In this document: positions 23,669 to 36,360 of the stretch, piece after piece
How positions within the stretch are numbered: position 1 is the stretch's first letter
Layout of the letters: each line of letters opens with the position of its first letter
Assembly (NCBI GenBank): GCA_029891385.1
Contig: CM057235.1
Location: 18,531,120 to 18,595,119, forward strand
DNA from: Erythroxylum novogranatense
Lineage: Eukaryota; Streptophyta; Magnoliopsida; Malpighiales; Erythroxylaceae
Length of the DNA stretch: 64,000 nt
Reading direction: 5' to 3'
Made by a program: the position numbers and the translations under genes
Notes under the pieces: generated by a model
The model's input: the letters and a program-made list of their open reading frames with translations, nothing else
What the model was told of the DNA's origin: nothing
Database searches by the model: none

Positions 23669-23683
23669 AAGTTTGGGGGCATT
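23669..23683 (+). other. Athila polypurine tract
   Basis: AAGTTTGGGGGCATT immediately precedes the 3' LTR start at 23684. It shares the AGTTTGGGGG core with the two internal tracts at 22253 and 22996. Confidence 0.85.
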
Positions 23684-26355
23684 TGTTGGATGCATTTTCT
23701 TATTAAATTTCATGACATTTTTCCTTAATTTCTGGATTAATTATTGGGTTATATATATATTTTTCTTGCTAAATTGCTTGGTTCGTCTGAATTCGCATTT
23801 ATAATTCTTCATATTTAATTTGTAGGAAATGTGTTTGATTTTAATTGAAAAGAAATACAACAGTCCAAGGCGAAAATCAAAATACAAAAGAAAAGGAGCA
23901 AAATTAAAAGAGATTAAATCAAGTGGAGGACAAGCCATCGTGGAAGCATAGGGAAATTAATTAAATCAAGAGGCGCAACGCAGGAGAGTTGGCGTCGTTT
24001 GGCAAGGCAATTAAATTGTCACTTCAATCAGCAAATAAGAGGAGGGCGTTAACACAAGAGGAAAATTCACACAAAACAGCAGGCACGTGGGATTAAATCA
24101 GACAAGGCATGAAGACAAAATTAGCCAGCAGCTACAAGGACGCACATCACTGAAGGAGAGGACCAAGGCAGCTTTAACAGGTGGACCAATCAAAAGGACA
24201 GCTAGAGCTTATTTAATTACAAGAAAAGAAAACGTTTTGGAGGAATGAGCACGCATCAACTGGGCGTGAATGAGTAGAATAGCATAAGAGGCAGCTAGAG
24301 AAGTGGCGCTGGAAGTTGCAGACAGCTGGGGAGAGTTAGCAATTAAACGCACAAGGGATTAAGAGCAGCAAATAATTTTCTTATCAAGGGACCAACGCAC
24401 AGTGGAGAAGAGTGAGTGCGGCGTAACAAAATCAACAGAGGGTTTGGGGGAGGCGTGAAAACAAACAAGAACAAAATCAAGAAAGGCAGCGGCAGTGTTG
24501 GAAATTGAAGAAATCACGCAAACATGGGATAAGTGAAGAGCAAAATTAAAGAGGCATACGGACACAAGGCAAGAAGGAATGACACTAGTCGCGCAGCACG
24601 TTGGAGAAAAAAAATCAAGAGAGCAAATACCAAAAATCAGGGCAGTAATTGAAATCATGTGAGGGCTGGCGTTTTAAGAGAGAATGTGAGCAGCAGGCGT
24701 GAATGAGGAATAGCTCCAAGAGAAAACGGAAATCACGCTGCTGGAGGACGCTGAAGACAGATGATGGTTTAAAAGAAAACAACATCTGGCTAGGCGTGAA
24801 CAGAGGGAGATAAAGTTGATTTGGTTGTAAGGGAGCTGTTGGGTTTTTTACCACAACGAATAAAGAAGACAACAAAGATAAAATCAACAAAAAGGGACAG
24901 AAGCGTGACCAAGGAGAAGCATGCGCAGACTACACAAGAAGAAAAGCCAGCTGGGTTGACTAACGTGAATATATAAATCGGAGGAGTTGGAAGCTTGACA
25001 TTTAAATGCTGGAGGACCCACCACCAATGCTATTTTCATCTTTGAAATGAGTGGCTAGGAAAATACAAGAAGACTTGGGCTCTCAACGTGACTAGAAGGG
25101 GGGCAACTCAACATTAACTCTTCATTTTAAATTTACAATCCAACACTCACGCAAAGGAAGAAAGAGAGGCAACGTCACTCCATTTTTTTTCTCACTTTTT
25201 GCTATCAACTTTACAACACCAAGAGTGGGGTCTAACGTTAGATAACAAAGGGGGGCTCCATTTATTTTGCAAAAAAAGAACACTCCATTCACTTGGTGGC
25301 CATCAACGTTGCAAATAGAAGAGGAGGCTCCACTCTCCACTTACTCAAAAATCAAAGCATCGACATGAGAAGGGGGCTCCATTTATTATGATTTTTCAGC
25401 TCTTGAACCTTTACTCTACAAGCACAACGTTACACACATTAGAGAAAAAGGGGCCATTCAACAAAACACTCACTCAATTTTCGAAGCTACCAGCGTTAAA
25501 AAGAGGAGGGACCTGAAGCAATAGAGGAGGCAAAATTTGAAGATCAAGCAATCAACATTTGTTCTTCCATTCCTTCTATTTATTTCATAATCATAATGCT
25601 TGCTTTTATTATTTTTATTGTTGCTACTATTATTATGCGTAACTAATCCTTTCATTCTAGGATTTTAACGGAACCATTGATGTAATCTCGGTTAATTGGT
25701 ATTTTCTTCGTTTAATCTCTTATGCCCGTTTTTACTTAAAGGTTTGATTACTGCAATTTGTTCTTAATGCTTTTTCATAATTTGATCACCTATGAAATTG
25801 ATTTTCTTAATCTTTGTGTAACGTAACAGGAAGCAATAGATTTGGAAAAAGATTGCAATACCTTAGGATCACTTTCGTAGTGATTTGTGTCTAGGATCAG
25901 GAGATACCTATCCACCCTAAGTAACCACATTAAGATTGATTCGATAAAGCAATCATCGAATTATCACAATTTACCATAGAGATATAGGAAATTGGTTCGA
26001 TGATTAGGATTACTAATGATCCGGGAGGGCTTAGTAATTAATTCTGAATCTTAGGTTATCAAACCCGGTATATGAATTAAATCGAGAAAATTTCGACACC
26101 GAGGTAAAATCAAGGGGGAAGTTAAATTCCTAGATTTTCATTCCATCGATATTTCTTATATTTGTATCTTGCGTTAATTATCGTTTTTATTTCATTTTTT
26201 CAAACCACAATCAATCAATCTTTTCTTTAATATTTATGTTATTAGCTTAAATTAGAAGTTATTACAAGTATTACGTTTTAACTAATTTGGTCTCCGTGGG
26301 ATCGATATTTTTACTACTTGACGATAGAAACGTGCACTTGCGTTTACGACCGACA
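23684..26355 (+). repeat. Athila 3' LTR
   Basis: This is the 2672-bp partner of the 5' LTR and ends TACGACCGACA. It keeps an intact TATATAAAT box (24969-24978). Unassigned minus-strand frames (24359-25655) mirror those of the 5' LTR. Target duplication ATTTG follows. Confidence 0.95.
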
Positions 26356-26640
26356 ATTTGATTAAATTAAAGTTATTTCATTTTACATTAAGGGATAGAG
26401 CATAATTATGGTTAAAGTTTTTTCTCTTATATCTATTATCACTTAGAATGGTCTTGTTGAAGTTTTTGGCTAGGTATTTTTTCCTCAAACATGAACAATA
26501 AGACCTAGGAATGACATCTTCTCGTTTCAACAGTTAGAAAGTGAGACATTGTATAAGGCATGTAAAAGATGGAAGGAGCTATTAAGAAAGTGCTCATCAT
26601 AGACTCAATTTAGGATTGCAAATGAAAATATTTCATAATG
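26356..26640 (+). pseudogene. Old gypsy gag, second part
   Basis: After the ATTTG duplication the old gag resumes: IKLKLFHFTLRDRA matches the conserved IRLRLFPFSLRDKA motif. About 120 bases later, NDIFSFQQLESETLYKACK and RWKELLRKC match the next conserved block (DITSFSQ...ESLYEAW, CPHHG). Stops occur in between. With 13485-13643 this proves that the Athila element landed inside an older, already related retrotransposon. Confidence 0.78.
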
Positions 26641-27364
26641 GATTATATTATGCATCCAAGTAATTGATCAATGCATCTTCAAATGGAATTATCAACTAAT
26701 AAATGACCAAATGATTATTTTCATATACTCATATTTAGTTTGTTTTGCTATATATTTAATATTTTATAGTATTTTTTGTACTTATTTCACTTTAAGTGTG
26801 CTTGTAGGTGATAACTGCCTTCATGAACTATAAGGAAAAGAATTTGGATAAAATCGTGGCATAAAACAAAGATTTGATGCAATCATGGACTTACACAACC
26901 TTATACAGTGACTATGTAAGTCTCTGTAAATGTGTGAAGCTTTAATAACACAATTCATGTTTGTGTGGAGTTACACACCTATGTATGTTGACATACACGA
27001 CTGTGTATGTTGCCCGTGTAAGTCACTGTGCCTATATAAATATGCAAAGTTAGGTATTTTTTGAGATATACGATCATCTATGCGACAATGTATATCTAAA
27101 AACCCCTACTTTTTTACTATAAAAGGATATTATTAAAGGCTACATAGGAGGAGGTAGATCAAAATTGTTTTTTTGAGTTGTAAGAAACACATAGAAGAGG
27201 TAGCTCTAAATAGAGGATGAGGAAATCAAAAAGATGACTTCATAAGATCTCATAGAAAGCTTTATTCAATCCAAATTGTAAGAAGATTCATTACAGATTA
27301 AAAGGGGATTTAGAATATGAATTGTCTTATTTCTATTTGTTGTTCTGAATATGTGTTATTAGTT
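26641..27364 (+). repeat. Old gypsy LTR-like remnant
   Basis: Non-coding sequence with features of Tat-type LTRs: TTTTTGTACTTATTTCACTTTAAG, runs of TACACGACTGTGTA-like palindromic pieces (26890-27040), a TATATAAATATG box (27034-27045) and a leader. It may be the 3' LTR of the element whose gag lies on either side of Athila, which would imply a large internal deletion. Borders are not defined. Confidence 0.4.
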
Positions 27365-28445
27365 GTAGCATGAACTATATGGAGGTAGTTGTGTGATCAA
27401 GATAGGATTCATCACCTTAAAGTAATTAGGGAAAATGTTTTGTTGTTCTCAATTAGTATTGATTCAGGAAATCCTTGGCAATTGTTGAATGACTCTTTGG
27501 AAATAGTTTACAAATGTCATTAATTAAATCAACAGCTAATAGCGGAGAACTATTGTAATTGGACTCAAACAAAGTTGATATTAATTCCATGCTCTGTCTA
27601 ATCAGAACATTGTATGATAAAAGAATTGAATTATATGAAAAAAAATCATGCACAAAAAGGTTAGTCAAAATCACCTTGACATTACTAAATATTTTGGTGG
27701 TCATGATACGTTGTTAGACATGAATCTTGATCTATGAATATGGATTGTTTAATTAGAGAATTAAAATTAACTTAAAAGGAGTTTTAATTTATCTAATTCT
27801 AATTATAAATTATAATTACAATTTATAATCATTGTTAACATATTTGAGAACCTAATGGGTCACACATAAAGAACGGATGGAAGAGAGTAATTATATTTTA
27901 GTCAAGTTAGACTTGATTGTAAATTTTGAGAAACTTTATGATTAAATGACATATTTAATAAATAAGGATCAATATGAGATATTGGATCGAATTTGGGCAT
28001 AATTAGTGTTTAATTAGAATCATTTGTAATTCCAATTAAAGTTTAATAGAAATCAGAGTTAAATTACTAAAACGTCCAAAGTTTATTACAAATAGGCTTA
28101 AGATCTAGTGTAGCTAGCAATTCTTGTTTAACCCTCTTTTAAGAGTTACAGAGTTCTCTTAACCTATTCTAGATACCATTAGAGGCTAGACACTTGTATG
28201 GATATAGTGGTTAAAATAGACTAGTTTCGGAAACAGTTCAAGGGATACGACAAGAAAAGATTAAGCTTTAGAATAAGGTACAAATTATGATTCATGCTTT
28301 GCTATTAATTTTTGTGTTAATTATTTTATAGAAATAAAGTGATCTTAGTTTTTAGGAAACCAAAATACGAAAAAAGTTTCATAATTATTTGAGTGCAGTT
28401 AGGATTAGATCCCATCCTAATTTCCCAAAAGTGGTATTAGAGTAA
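27365..28445 (+). repeat. Old LTR remnant, family shared with 53510-54290
   Basis: Sequence from GTAGCATGAACTATATGG through GGATCAATATGAGATATTGG, AAATTACTAAAACGTCC and AATAGGCTTAAG to TCCCATCCTAATTTCCCAAAA matches 53535-54290 in the same order. It ends next to TGGTATTAGAGT (28432-28443), a degenerate initiator-tRNA-Met primer site, so it reads as the 5' LTR of a lost element. A 300-bp stretch (27560-27880) is specific to this copy. No gene is seen; the frame 27453-27704 is not supported. Confidence 0.6.
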
Positions 28446-28589
28446 TATTTAATTTTATAATTTGATTAAATTGTTTTATTGTTATTAATATTAAATTTTG
28501 GAATTGAAATTACAATTTCAAAATTTAGGAAATTTAATTTATTAATATGAATATGTTCATGTATAGTCTAGAAATTTCAATAAACCCTG
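28446..28589. other. Short unassigned AT-rich stretch
   Basis: Nothing recognisable between the degenerate primer site and the LINE. Confidence 0.4.
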
Positions 28590-29950
28590 AGACGGTGCTA
28601 GCTGGACAGGAAAATGGGTTAGAGAGAGAGGCTACTCCATCTCTCTAGGTGCAACTTGTTCCCTTCCCTTTCAGGCAACATATGCAACCCCAACACTTCT
28701 GATTTTACACCCTTACCCCTGAACTCTGAACCTTCCACTTCGCCTCCATTTGTAACCCCACATGGAAAACATGGAAGTAAGTTATAGGGGATCAACTTAC
28801 CTCCACCCTCACCTTTAGTGCACCACAAGAGCTGGATGGTAAACTTGTGGTTTGTCTAAAGATAGAACACTCTAAGAGGGAGCCAAACATTAGGAACCAA
28901 CAATTGCCAAGTTCTTTTTTTTATCATCGACCAACTTTTCCTCTCATCCAACACTGGGCCAACAAATTATGTTAACACAAAGGTCTTACAGATGTTTTTC
29001 TCTCAGAAGATAACCTTATCCTTTTTACCTTCTGCTATATATCTGAAGGATGCAAACTCTTTGAAGATGGTCTATGGCATTTAGGCAATCAGCTTATCTT
29101 CTTACAAATATGGCATCCTAGCTTATGATTTAAATCCATTAAGGTGTAGAATGTCCCCTTTGGATCAACTTCTATAGTGTTCCCCTAGAGTGTTGGACTA
29201 CTTCAAGGTTAAGCTCGTTAGCAAGTTATCTCGACAAATCTTTATGCATGGATGAAAACACTGCAAGGAAGAAGATAATAGGTTATATCTAAATATAGTT
29301 AGTATTGAGCTTTTAAGGAGCTCCTAAATGAAATACCTGTCATAAGTTTGGGTGAAGACAACAAGTTATGGGAAGATGCCATTGCTATATCCTACCATTG
29401 GAAGCTTCCTTCTAAATCATAGTGTAAGGTTTAGCAAGTCATAGTAAATATTTTCAAAAATGGGAACTACCAAAAACTGATGGGACTAGATGAGTCTGAT
29501 CACAACGTGGAAGGAATTGAAAACAATCAAACTACTCCTCATGAAAATGCTGATATAATGGACATTCCTAATCCTATACTTGTTTTTATCTAGGGATGGG
29601 ATAAACCAAAGGCTAATAGCCCAGCTACACTCTTAGAGGAAAGTGTTCAAACCTTGGAAAATCTTGCAACAAGCTGCCATGGGGACTTTTTGCTTAATAT
29701 TAGTAACTGTCAGGAGAATGATCCCATGCATGAAGCAAATGCATCTACTATTTGACCTATGGCTATCACCAAACGCCACAATCTTGAATCTAGAATTCCA
29801 ACTGAAATACTACGATACTCCACACCTTCTGAAGCTCTAACTGTTAGCTCATTAACTAATGATTCCTACACCCAAGAAACAGTTCAAGGTCAGAAATTTA
29901 AAACAATAAATCAGAGAAGATCAAAAAGTAGGAAAGGAAAATGCCTCATA
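28590..29950 (+). pseudogene. LINE ORF1-like region (DUF4283-type)
   Basis: Broken frames include KLVVCLKIEHSKREPNIRN, then FTFCYISEGCKLFEDGLWHL and LGNQLIFLQIWHPS, which resemble the DUF4283 RNA-binding-type domain of plant LINE ORF1. A serine/glutamate-rich tail (29640-29965) has two short overlapping frames. Role in the family: chaperone for element RNA. The assignment rests on motif resemblance and position before the endonuclease. Confidence 0.6.
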
Positions 29951-30914
29951 AGTCCTTCCACCTAATTTCAATCATAACTTGGAATGTGAGAGGAATAAAT
30001 TTTCCCTCAAAACTTTTGGATCTAAGGGAATTTGTCTTTCAAAAAAAATCACTACTTGTAGCTCTACTCAAAACCAAAATAAAGTTAGACAACATGAACA
30101 AGCTACACATACTAGGTCCTCAATGGGATATGCTTTCAAACCATAGTTATCATTCTTTTGGAAGAATCGTCCTTTGCTACAAAAAGGATGAGATAAAGGT
30201 AAATCTGGTGGACTCTAACAAACAAGCAATGCATTTGACCTTACTCTTTTTGCAATAAAACATTGATATTTTTGTATCCTTCATTTATGCCAGCAACTAT
30301 GGCTTTCAAAGAATATGTTTATGGAACAATCTCTGCACAATAAGTAGCATTGACAAACTATAGATGATATATGATGACTTAAACTTAATTCTTTACATTA
30401 TCGAAGCTTATAGCTGTTACAACTTAAAAAATTATTTTGTAGATTTTAAAGAATTTGTTTATGAGCACGAAGTGACTAGTTTAAAATTTGTTGGACATTC
30501 CTAAACTTGGTCCAATAAGCAAACCTCTACTTGGAATATCCGAAAGAAACTTGATCGTGCACTTATCAATGATATCTGGTTGAATAAATTCCCCAACAGT
30601 TTTGCAAACTTCAAGGACCCTCTATTCTCGGACCATACCCTAATCATTATTGACAATTTGTTTTAGAAACATATCACACACTATCCCTTTTGTTTCAATA
30701 ACTACCTTATTCATGATGTTGGTTTTTCTGAAGTTTGTAGTAGAGGAGCAGACTATCACTATGTAGGAACCAAACAATATTGTTGTATACAGAAGCTGAA
30801 GCTCATTAACCATAAACTTAACCTATTAAAATCTTTGAAAGGCTCCAAAATAATAGCTATTCAGTCCACTAAATCAACACTAAAAGATATTCACTCAAAA
30901 ATAGCCTTGAGGCT
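29941..30914 (+). pseudogene. LINE ORF2 endonuclease (APE-type)
   Basis: The frame starts near MPHKSFHLISIITWNVRGIN; TWNVRGIN is the first motif of the AP-endonuclease fold that nicks target DNA. Further pieces in shifted frames are SFIYASNYGFQRICLW, TWSNKQTSTWNIRKKLDRAL and FPNSFANFKDPLFSDHTLI, where SDHTLI is the conserved SDH active-site motif. The frame stops at 30256 and recurs in others. The region ends at the solo LTR. Confidence 0.85.
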
Positions 30915-33202
30915 TGTAACACCCCCTATACAGAAAGATATTACATCATTACATTTATATGGTAATCCAAAAAGATATTACACAAAACTTAAATTCTTAA
31001 TTACAAAATGTTAAGAAACTACAATTTCCTTCATTATATATACAACCGTTCTTTAATCAAAAGACACATCCAAAGGTACTTTTACTTCTAACGGTTGGTC
31101 TCAGTCCCTGCAAATGATCCATGTGCCTTACTCCTATTACTTGGACTTACACAGATTAACATTCGTACTAAGTTTGAAAGCTTAGTAAGGAAATACGTAG
31201 TTTAGATGACCACTTACAATAATCATTCGCCAATCACACACACATTCATGTATATTATAAACTCATGTAAACAATGATGGAATAATTAAGCAAACTACAT
31301 AATGCAAATACGCTTTAACAATATGCCATATCAAACTGTGGAAACCTGAAGGCATCTAACTATAGGTGCCCAAAGGTATCGAACTCTGGATAATCGGAGG
31401 TATCGAACTCTGGATAACTGGAGGTATCGACTTGTAGAGACATTATCAACTCAAAATGAAGACACTAGTGGTGTCAAACTATAGTAGTTGCACTGTAACC
31501 CTATAGGAATGCCCATATATTCGTCACTAAGATAATGAAGCAGGCATTGTAACATTTTTTTAATCATTTTCCAATTTAATAATTAATATATTGACAAATC
31601 ATATGATATTCATTTGAACACAAAATTTTTTTTTAAGTTCATACATGCAAGTCATAAATTATCAGCATTAGGATAGTATTTAAATCACAAGCACTCATAT
31701 GATTTATTTTGTATATGTTTTTTAGTTGTGTTTCTCGAGGTACATTCACATAATTCCAGTATATAAATTCCTATACCTCATTTAAATATAAAACATGTTA
31801 AATTGCACTTAATTATCTTTACAAAATTAGTATATGAACTTGTATAGTCATCTGCACACATATAAACAACAAATATGTATATAAATCATCTATGTATATG
31901 TAAATTTTAATTAGAATACATTATGCTCAATCTTAAATTCCAATGTTTAATCACCCAATTCACATATGGTAAGTCATATTTCATTTATTTCTAAGTGCAT
32001 GAAAAGTTTCATAAACATTTAAAAAGGTTCTAATATGATTTGGTAAAAAAAAAGGGAAGCAAAAAACTCAAAATAGTGCAATTTAGGTTAAGCCCATAAT
32101 AGGTTTAAAAATAGGCAAACAAATCCATAAACAAATTACATGATGGTCTCCACTTGTTTCATATTTTTCACATAGCAAACACTCAATTTAGGCTTTAAGG
32201 TCTTCTAAACATTTGTCGCCATATATCTCTAGTTTCCATATCACCAAAATTTAGACCATTTGGACTTTTAAACCATGAGATATGAACCAAACATCACAAG
32301 CTACTCCAATATAGAGGCAACATTAGGTCACCATTTTATCTCATTTTCCAATGTCATAATGCCAGAATTAAGTCTGAGTATCTTCTAGAGATTTTTATTT
32401 CTATATCTTAAGTTTTTTTAATTAGAATCACCTAATTTGGAGTTCTATAGGCCAAGTTATGGCCAAATAAATGGGGCTGGTTCAACTAAACTAAGAACCT
32501 AAGATAGAATTTCGCTAAACGTTACTCTCTCTTGTCATATTCAACCAATTCTATGCAAAGTACCACCAAGAAATCATTATAGAAACCATTCCATTTTTAC
32601 TTCAATCTTTGTACAGTTTCAAATCATACAGAAATTAACTAAGTGCAGTCTCAAACCTTAAAATTTGTCAATTAGCTCTTTTTCTAATGTTCTTACTTCT
32701 CTTTCCCTTTAGCTTCGCTTGATTCACCAACTAGATTTTCACCTAGGATTAGCTTGATTCATGATCTAAAATGATGTGATTAAGGAGATGGAATGGAGAG
32801 GAGAGGAGATGAGATGAGAAAATTTTGGAGTTAAAACCCTACATACATGTCCCTCTTCTTTCTCTTTTACTCCCCTTTTTATGAAGTTTCTAGTCCTAAA
32901 CGCATGTTTCAATCCCATTGGACCATATGATGATTTTTGGGAAAATTACACATTTGATCCTTCTTGTTTTAGTTCCCACATTGGCATATAAAATCATCAG
33001 TTGATTTCATTCTAGTCCATCTTTCACATATAATTATTCACATCCATGCCTAAATGATGAAATTACCAATTTACCCCTATCTTTTAAATAAATTATCATT
33101 ATATCCTTTACTATGCTTATATACACTTAATTCTTTATGTTCACTTTTTAATACACCTTAGACACACTATAATGCTTCTAGGGTATATATTGGGCCGTTA
33201 TA
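30915..33202 (-). mobile_element. Solo LTR (gypsy-type, minus orientation) inside the LINE
   Basis: On the minus strand it begins TATAACGGCCCAATATATACC (TG changed to TA) and ends GGGGGTGTTACA, a common plant gypsy LTR frame (TGTAACGGCCC...TGTTACA). No primer site, gag or pol is present, so this is a solo LTR left by recombination. Flanking pentamers AGGCT and ATGCC agree at three of five positions, a decayed target duplication. A TATA-like CATAAAAAGGGG lies at about 32873-32884 on the minus strand. Short GGTATCGAACTCTGG repeats occur at 31375-31430. LINE coding resumes on both sides, which supports the borders. Confidence 0.72.
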
Positions 33203-34930
33203 ATGCCTAGTGACTAGCTATTACTGAATACTAACAAGATTTCCCTTTCAAATTACATGCAGGCTATCAACAACCATAACTCTTTACTCCAACAATGAGC
33301 TACAGTAAATTGGCTCATAAATGGGGATCATTGCACCAGCTTCTTTTTCAATTCAATTCTAGAAAGGAAGAACCATAACAAAATCCACTCCATCACTTCC
33401 ACAACTAGCTCACCATTACTTTATCTCTCTCCTTGGTACATCTAGTACTTCGAATGTTTGACTCATAACTCTAAACTCACTTTCTTTGAAGCAAGTATCT
33501 CCTCAGGATCTAGATTTTTTAATCAAACCTATTGGTGACAATGAGATCCAAAAATTTGTATGTGATATGGATAGCAAGAAGGCCTCAAGGCTTCATGGTT
33601 TTAATGGTTACTTTTTTTCAAAAGTCATTAAGCACTATTGGAAATTTTGCAAAAAATGCAGTCCAAGAATTCTTTACTAATGGAGTACTCCTGAAAGAAA
33701 TAAACCAAACTTTCATTTGCTTTATATCTAAGACCTCCAACCCTTTTACTTTTGGAACCTTTAGACCAATAGCATGCACCAAATTTATTTATAAAATCTT
33801 CTCTAAAATCCTTTCTAATCGATTGAAAAGAACTATTACTCCTTTGATCAATGAACTCAGGGTGCGCTTTCATGAATGATCATCATATTGGAGACAATGT
33901 TCATATAGTTCAAAAACTCCTAAATGGCTACTCTAGATAGAATTACTATCCTAATTACATGATCAAAATAGATTTCCATAAGGTTTTTAGTATCATCAAT
34001 TGGAATTTTCTTTAGACAATGCTTCAGGCTTTTAAATTTCACGACATTTTTATTAACTAGTTAAAATAATGCATATCCTCGACTTCATTATCAATGCTCA
34101 TCAATGGTAGTCCAACCAAGTTCTTCAAGGTTGTTAGGGTTATTTAATAAAGGGGTCCCCTATCCCCCTATCTTTTCATCCTTAATATGGAGATTCTCAA
34201 CTCTATCATCCATCAAGAAGTAAAGCACAATCCCAAATTCAGATATAATTCAAAATGCAAAAAAATAGATTTGACTAATCTTAGTTTTGTAGATGATCTT
34301 CTCTTATTTTGTAAAGCTCATTTAGATTCCATTAACACATTCATGAAGTCCCTTGATACATTCAAAAGTTATTTAGGTTTATAGATCAACTTCAACAAAG
34401 TCACTTTCTCGTCTCCAAGAAGCCTTTTGATCTTAAACAACACATAGCATAACATACAGGTATGTAGTCCATTAATCCTCCACTCATGTACTTGTGACAT
34501 CTTGTGACAACAAGACAACTCAACTATCTTGAGTGCTTACCCCTTATAGAAAAAATTCAGAAAAGAATTGGCTCATGGGTAAACAAAACTCTTTCCTATG
34601 CATGTAAGTTACAACTTATTAAATCTTTGCTTAACACTTTATATATATACTGAAGTTTCCATATCTTTCTCTCCTAAAACATTATCAAAACCATTGAAAG
34701 ATTTCTTATGGAGTCATCTGAATGGATCCAAAGGATTTGTCAAGGTTAAATGGACTGATCTATGCCTTCCTAAAAAAGAAGCTGGATTAAACATCTCATC
34801 TATTAGGACAAAAAATGATTCTTATGGATCTTGCTTAATAAACATTCATTATGAATTAGATGGCTTCACTCATACTTCCTCTAAGGTAGATGCATCTGGA
34901 AAAAAAAAACCTCACATTCACATTTCTTGA
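33203..34930 (+). pseudogene. LINE ORF2 reverse transcriptase and downstream region
   Basis: Pieces in several frames follow the non-LTR reverse transcriptase order: TYFECLTHNSKL-type linker, SKILSNRLKRTITPLINE, MIKIDFHKVFSIINW, GPLSPYLFILNMEIL, then LSFVDDLLLFCKA with the FVDD catalytic motif (about 34285-34308). Next come LSYACKLQLIKSLLNTLYIY and KDFLWSHLNGSKGFVKVKW, CLPKKEAGLNI, the usual region C-terminal to the polymerase. Frames 33486-33680, 33532-33879, 34187-34384 and 34598-34930 are segments of this one gene. Confidence 0.87.
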
Positions 34931-35279
34931 ATCACTTGCTCACCTTAAGAGATATGGTTAAAGATGATGTCATAAATAGAGTTGGAAATGTAGACTGATT
35001 TCATTATTGTATGTAGGGCATGGATCACTCATCACAACCAAGATCCCATCTCTAACCTCTTCTCTCAATGATCAAATGAACTCAATTATCCATGATAACT
35101 ACTAATAGCTCCATTCAATTGAGGCATCTACAACCTTCATACCTTCCAAATCTAAATTTTTCAGATATCTTTTAATGAAAAGGCCATGTGATCCATACAT
35201 TCACCAACAAAGTAACCAAATACCTAATAAGATGAAGACTCCCCGTAACTGACTTGCATAGAATCATTTGGATCAAAGC
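34931..35279 (+). pseudogene. Probable LINE 3' end remnant
   Basis: Weak translated resemblance to the C-terminal zinc-binding domain (FFRYLLMKRPCDPYIH) continues to about 35270. No poly(A) or target duplication was found. Confidence 0.35.
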
Positions 35280-36360
35280 ACTAACTCCTCTAATAAAGGA
35301 TTCACCATTCCTGATAGAAGGAGATTATACTCACGACCTCTTGTCGTGGTCATTACTTAGGATTCTCTAGCCAGAGTAGTATGTGTCATGAAGAGAGTCT
35401 TCAATTACACATAAAAGAGCGAGATCTCAGGATAAGAACTAACATCACTTGGACTAGATGTGACGTAGATAGTCTAATGGGAGTTAACACATAGCCCATA
35501 CTCTAAACCAAGTGAGGTATACAATGGTGAGGGGAAAAATTACACAATAATTGTCTATGGAAAGGTTCGTAAGTCAGATAATTAACTATTGAAGAGTTCA
35601 TGTGTTAATCCACTTATATTCTGGTAAATTGGCATCATAAAACACTTCATGATTTGCTTGAATTAAGAGTTAATGCAAGTACAATAAAACCATCCATGAT
35701 TTGTTCGGATTAAGAATTAATTAAAGTTCCCAAAATAATTGGAAACCTAAGGGTTGTATGCATGAAAGATTGGATGAAAAACAAAGCGTGCATGGTTGTC
35801 ATTGAAGTAAGCCACGATCGTGGCTTATAGGCCATGATTGAGACAAAAGGCACGACAGATGGTGCATAAGTTAGTTCTTCACTTATGTACACATGAACTA
35901 ACAAGTTAAAAATACACTTAACTAAGAGGATAAGGGGTCCAGAAGTGTTCTGGAATTAGAGAGAAGTGGTCTTGAGTCTTTTTCATGCAATTTATGCAAT
36001 TGTTGCATAAATCTAATTACATACAACATAATCTTAATCTATCTCTCTATTTGAGCATCTACTTGAACTCATCTTGTTTGGAGCTCTAACCACCTTTACA
36101 AACTGCTTTTTCTTCATCTTTGCATTTTCTTAATTGATCAAAGAAGGTGTTTGGCGTTTGCTACAACCTAAACAAGGAGAAGATTAAAGAAAGGAGTAGC
36201 ATTATCAAAGGTACATATGCTGAAATTTCATGTTCTTATATTATATGTATGCATGCATCTAAGATTATGTTTTTTTTGGGATATCGTGGGGTTGGAATTT
36301 AGATTCTGACGCTTTCGCTGCCTTGTTGTATATATGATGCATGAATTTATATCTCCCTAA
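35280..36360 (+). repeat. LTR-like remnant
   Basis: Non-coding sequence with the usual sequence landmarks of plant LTR leaders: diverged repeats (CATGATTTGCTTGAATTAAGAG at 35650 and a similar copy at 35693), a leader ending in GGAGAAGATTAAAGAAAGG, and TTAGATTCTGACGCTTTCGCTGCC near the expected LTR 3' side. Borders and partner LTR not found. The frame at 35710-35904 is not supported. Confidence 0.35.

Larger units (their letters stand above)
13644..26355 (+). mobile_element. Athila-like Ty3/gypsy LTR retrotransposon, complete but disabled
   Basis: The element is 12712 bp with LTRs of 2662 and 2672 bp (TGTTGG...CCGACA), flanked by perfect ATTTG duplications (13639-13643 and 26356-26360). The order is LTR, primer site related to TGGCGCCGTTGCCGGGGA, gag, protease, RT, RNase H, integrase, a 1.8-kb non-coding stretch, polypurine tract, LTR. 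That primer type, the DLGAS protease and the gag are typical of Athila. There is no envelope-like frame. Stops and frameshifts occur in every domain, yet the LTRs are very similar, so decay of coding capacity probably reflects copying of an already defective family or fast methylation-driven mutation. Confidence 0.96.
28590..35270 (+). mobile_element. Decayed L1-type LINE, interrupted by a solo LTR
   Basis: Plus-strand remnants appear in the order expected for a plant L1 element: an ORF1-like region, an APE-type endonuclease, then reverse transcriptase, and a zinc-binding C-terminal region. A solo LTR (30915-33202) splits ORF2 between endonuclease and reverse transcriptase. Stops and frameshifts are dense, so the copy is old. 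I could not locate a poly(A) tail or target duplication, and both outer borders are approximate. Confidence 0.8.

Noticed and set aside
31360..31440. Short repeats GGTATCGAACTCTGG considered as a CRISPR-like array
   Set aside because: Only about three imperfect units with no unique spacers of regular length, inside a plant LTR.
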